Source of the DNA: an uncultured Kordia sp. | Lineage (GTDB): Bacteria; Bacteroidota; Bacteroidia; Flavobacteriales; Flavobacteriaceae | Length of the DNA: 64,000 bases | Direction of reading: 5' to 3' | NCBI RefSeq assembly: GCF_947496985.1 | Contig: NZ_CANMEZ010000010.1 | Coordinates: 62,001-126,000, forward strand | Part shown: piece by piece, positions 62,347-64,000 of the stretch | How positions within the stretch are numbered: position 1 is the first letter of the stretch | Layout of the letters: each line of letters begins with the position of its first letter | Made by a program: the position numbers and the translations under genes | Notes under the pieces: generated by a model | Told to the model about the DNA's origin: nothing | Databases searched by the model: none | What the model saw: the letters and a program-made list of their open reading frames with translations, nothing else

Positions 62347-63765
62347 CTACTTTTTTAACTGATCTCTTAAATCTGTGTTGTATACGTTTGAAAACGCATC
62401 CAGAATTCTTCCACTCTGATCTGTAATAATCAATTTATTAATACTGATTAAAGCAAAATCTCTTGAAAGGCTTTCTTCATTCACAACTCGATATTGCTGG
62501 CTTACAGGAAATTCAAGTTCTCGTAAAGCGCGTTTCCAACGTTTATGATCGGTGTCTAAACTGATTCCGACAATATTTAGCTCTGGAAAATCTTCAGCCA
62601 ATACTTTAATTTTACGAGTAACCAGCTTTTTATGTCCAGTTTGTCTAGAAGTCCAAAAATAGAAAACAGTCTTTCCTTTTTTAGAATTTAAAGTATTTAC
62701 AGGAATCTTATTATATTTTGTGTCTTGTACATGAATTTTATCAGAAAAGAAACTTCCTTTTTGCAAATCCTTAATTCCTTTATGCAAGTTTGATATTTCT
62801 TTTTTAGACTCTGAATTATGCGATATTACTTGAAACATTTTAAAGAAATCATTGTTCTTATCAATGTCAGTATGATTATTTCTAAAATAAGAATAGGCGG
62901 TATAACGTAACAGTTTATCACGTACATTTGGTAACGTAACTAAACTGTCAATCATTTTCAATTTATTTTTATTGTAAATAAGAGAAGTATTTATTTTAGA
63001 ATTTTCTTTTAATGACTTCTTAATACATTCACTATACGATTCATTATTAATATACTGCATTGCATATCGAATATATGGAACGTAATAATTTAATGTAGAA
63101 TCATTCAAATTGACGTTTTTTCTATAATTAAAAAAATCTTTCGGTATTATAATAGAATCATTGACGCGTTCATTAATTGTGTTTTCATACGTTTCTTTGC
63201 AACGATACTTTGTATAGGTGACTACATTATTAATGAAATCTTTAAAATCTGCTGAAATTGTAGGGTTTTGAGAGAAAAACTCTTTTGTTCGTTGTATTCT
63301 ATCTTTATAAACAGAATCAATACGCTTTTCAAAAGAAGCCGGATCTAATTTACAATCTTTATATAAGTTGTTGTCTCTATATTGTTGTTGAACTAAATAT
63401 AAATCAGTGTAAAAATTATTTTTCTCAGCACCTTTTCCTGTATAAAACAAAGATTCATCAAACGCTAATGTATTCAAACGCAATAAAATACTATCGCCTT
63501 TTTCTATGTTAATGTATTGATGTTCAGGGTTGTGGTAGAATTTGTATAAGCCATTTTCATGATCTTTAAGTTTAACCAAAAAACGATTGTCCTCATCGAG
63601 TTTTAAAGAATCGACAAGTTTATCTTTATGATACAACAACACATATTCGTCACTAGGATTGATAATTTCACCACCAAAATAGGCAACATTTTTATTGCTT
63701 TCTTTCTTAGGTTTACTACAACCAAAGCAGACTAGAATAAGTAATAAAGGGGTAATGTATTTCAT
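62347..63765 (-). CDS. Lipoprotein with TlpA-like thioredoxin fold lacking the CxxC motif
   Basis: A 472-residue lipoprotein, lipobox VCFGCS (Cys16). After a beta-sandwich region (GGEIINPSDEYVLLYHKDKLVDSL...) and a helical middle (to about 345), the C-terminal domain is a TlpA/thioredoxin fold: KTVFYFWTSRQTGHKKLV sits where the WCxxC active site is expected, then VGISLDTDHKRWKRAL and NKLIITDQSGRILDA. Both active-site Cys are absent, so it cannot act as a dithiol oxidoreductase. Other family members lacking Cys serve as structural or chaperone parts. Single gene. Confidence 0.8.
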   Translation of the reverse strand: MKYITPLLLILVCFGCSKPKKESNKNVAYFGGEIINPSDEYVLLYHKDKLVDSLKLDEDNRFLVKLKDHENGLYKFYHNPEHQYINIEKGDSILLRLNTLAFDESLFYTGKGAEKNNFYTDLYLVQQQYRDNNLYKDCKLDPASFEKRIDSVYKDRIQRTKEFFSQNPTISADFKDFINNVVTYTKYRCKETYENTINERVNDSIIIPKDFFNYRKNVNLNDSTLNYYVPYIRYAMQYINNESYSECIKKSLKENSKINTSLIYNKNKLKMIDSLVTLPNVRDKLLRYTAYSYFRNNHTDIDKNNDFFKMFQVISHNSESKKEISNLHKGIKDLQKGSFFSDKIHVQDTKYNKIPVNTLNSKKGKTVFYFWTSRQTGHKKLVTRKIKVLAEDFPELNIVGISLDTDHKRWKRALRELEFPVSQQYRVVNEESLSRDFALISINKLIITDQSGRILDAFSNVYNTDLRDQLKK

Positions 63766-63935
63766 AGTAATTTAGTCAACTTTTTCAAGTTTTAACAAAT
63801 CTAACCAACACAAATACAATATGCTGTTAACAGGCTGTTAAAAATCTATGTTAAAACGTTAAGACAAACCATGATAATATTCAATGTAATTGTTACTTTT
63901 GCGCAATATATAAAAAGTTTAAAAAATAATAAAGA

Positions 63936-64000
63936 ATGTTATCTGTATCTAACTTATCCGTACAATTTGGGAAACGCGTTTTATTTGATGAAGTAAATAC
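63936..64000 (+). CDS. ABC-F family ATPase, N-terminal fragment
   Basis: From ATG 63936, MLSVSNLSVQFGKRVLFDEV opens an ABC ATPase of the ABC-F (ribosome-associated, EttA/Uup-type) class, which usually starts with this LSVSNLSVQFG pattern. It runs off the right edge, so subfamily cannot be set. Confidence 0.7.
   Translation, partial: MLSVSNLSVQFGKRVLFDEVN

Noticed and set aside
1-64000. tRNA or rRNA genes
   Set aside because: No cloverleaf with the GTTCxAxxC pattern or rRNA core segment was noticed; only the SRP RNA is convincing.

Overview
The window looks like chromosome from a marine member of the Flavobacteriaceae, with Kordia-like gene content as my best guess. The DNA is AT-rich (roughly one third G+C by eye). 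Bacteroidota promoters of the TTG-N(18-21)-TAnnTTTG type stand in front of several genes, and one extracellular protein has a C-terminal tail of the type IX secretion class. Other markers are a run of small Cys-rich peptides with Bacteroidota lanthipeptide-type leaders, 7TM-AraC and LytTR regulators, a short SRP RNA, and YtxJ of the bacillithiol system. No tRNA, rRNA or CRISPR array is visible.

Layout. 1-5.4 kb: a truncated Gfo/Idh/MocA oxidoreductase, pcm, and a 1186-residue adenylation / carrier / alpha-oxoamine synthase fusion. 5.4-16.6 kb: an accessory region of small units (GNAT, nuclease-like, UbiA-like/ABM with MarR, LysR/NTF2, SMI1-KNR4, two SDRs with HxlR, AraC/VOC/TfoX, a HEPN protein). 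These are separated by related intergenic elements whose ends form gene-specific inverted repeats. 16.9-21.9 kb: smpB, an OmpW porin, a RiPP-like peptide, a secreted histidine phosphatase, deoCD, and a TetR/thioesterase pair with matching palindromic operators. 22-24.7 kb: three RiPP-like precursors and mqo. 24.8-29.2 kb: two lipoproteins, clpB, ytxJ. 29.3-34.2 kb: a duplicated module of 7TM-AraC regulator, conserved leader hairpin and RiPP-like precursor, followed by a multiply broken pseudogene. 34.3-45.4 kb: fumarylacetoacetase, glyA, a CRTAC1-type extracellular protein, envelope proteins, a TPR-LytTR regulator and an MFS transporter. 45.6-50.4 kb: unknown genes in an apparent operon with a two-component pair, glutaminyl cyclotransferase, and the SRP RNA gene. 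50.5-64 kb: an SDR, two DUF3857/transglutaminase-type proteins, a protein with an N-terminus like that of contractile-injection-system cargo, small envelope genes, a VF530 protein, LytTR, a CPBP protease, transaldolase-like fsa, a thioredoxin-fold lipoprotein, and the start of an ABC-F gene.

The most unusual feature is the 6-16.6 kb accessory region. The SMI1 gene is flanked by a 14-nt inverted pair and the HEPN gene by a different 14-nt pair. Within each pair the variable core matches, and the single mismatch is at the same position. The spacers between units fold imperfectly, with extra bases on one arm. This is the topology of integron cassettes and attC sites, yet the core is not canonical and no integrase gene is in view. 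A second novelty is a hairpin in front of three RiPP-like precursors, whose closing stem changes from GCC/GGC to CCC/GGG while the 17-nt loop stays conserved.
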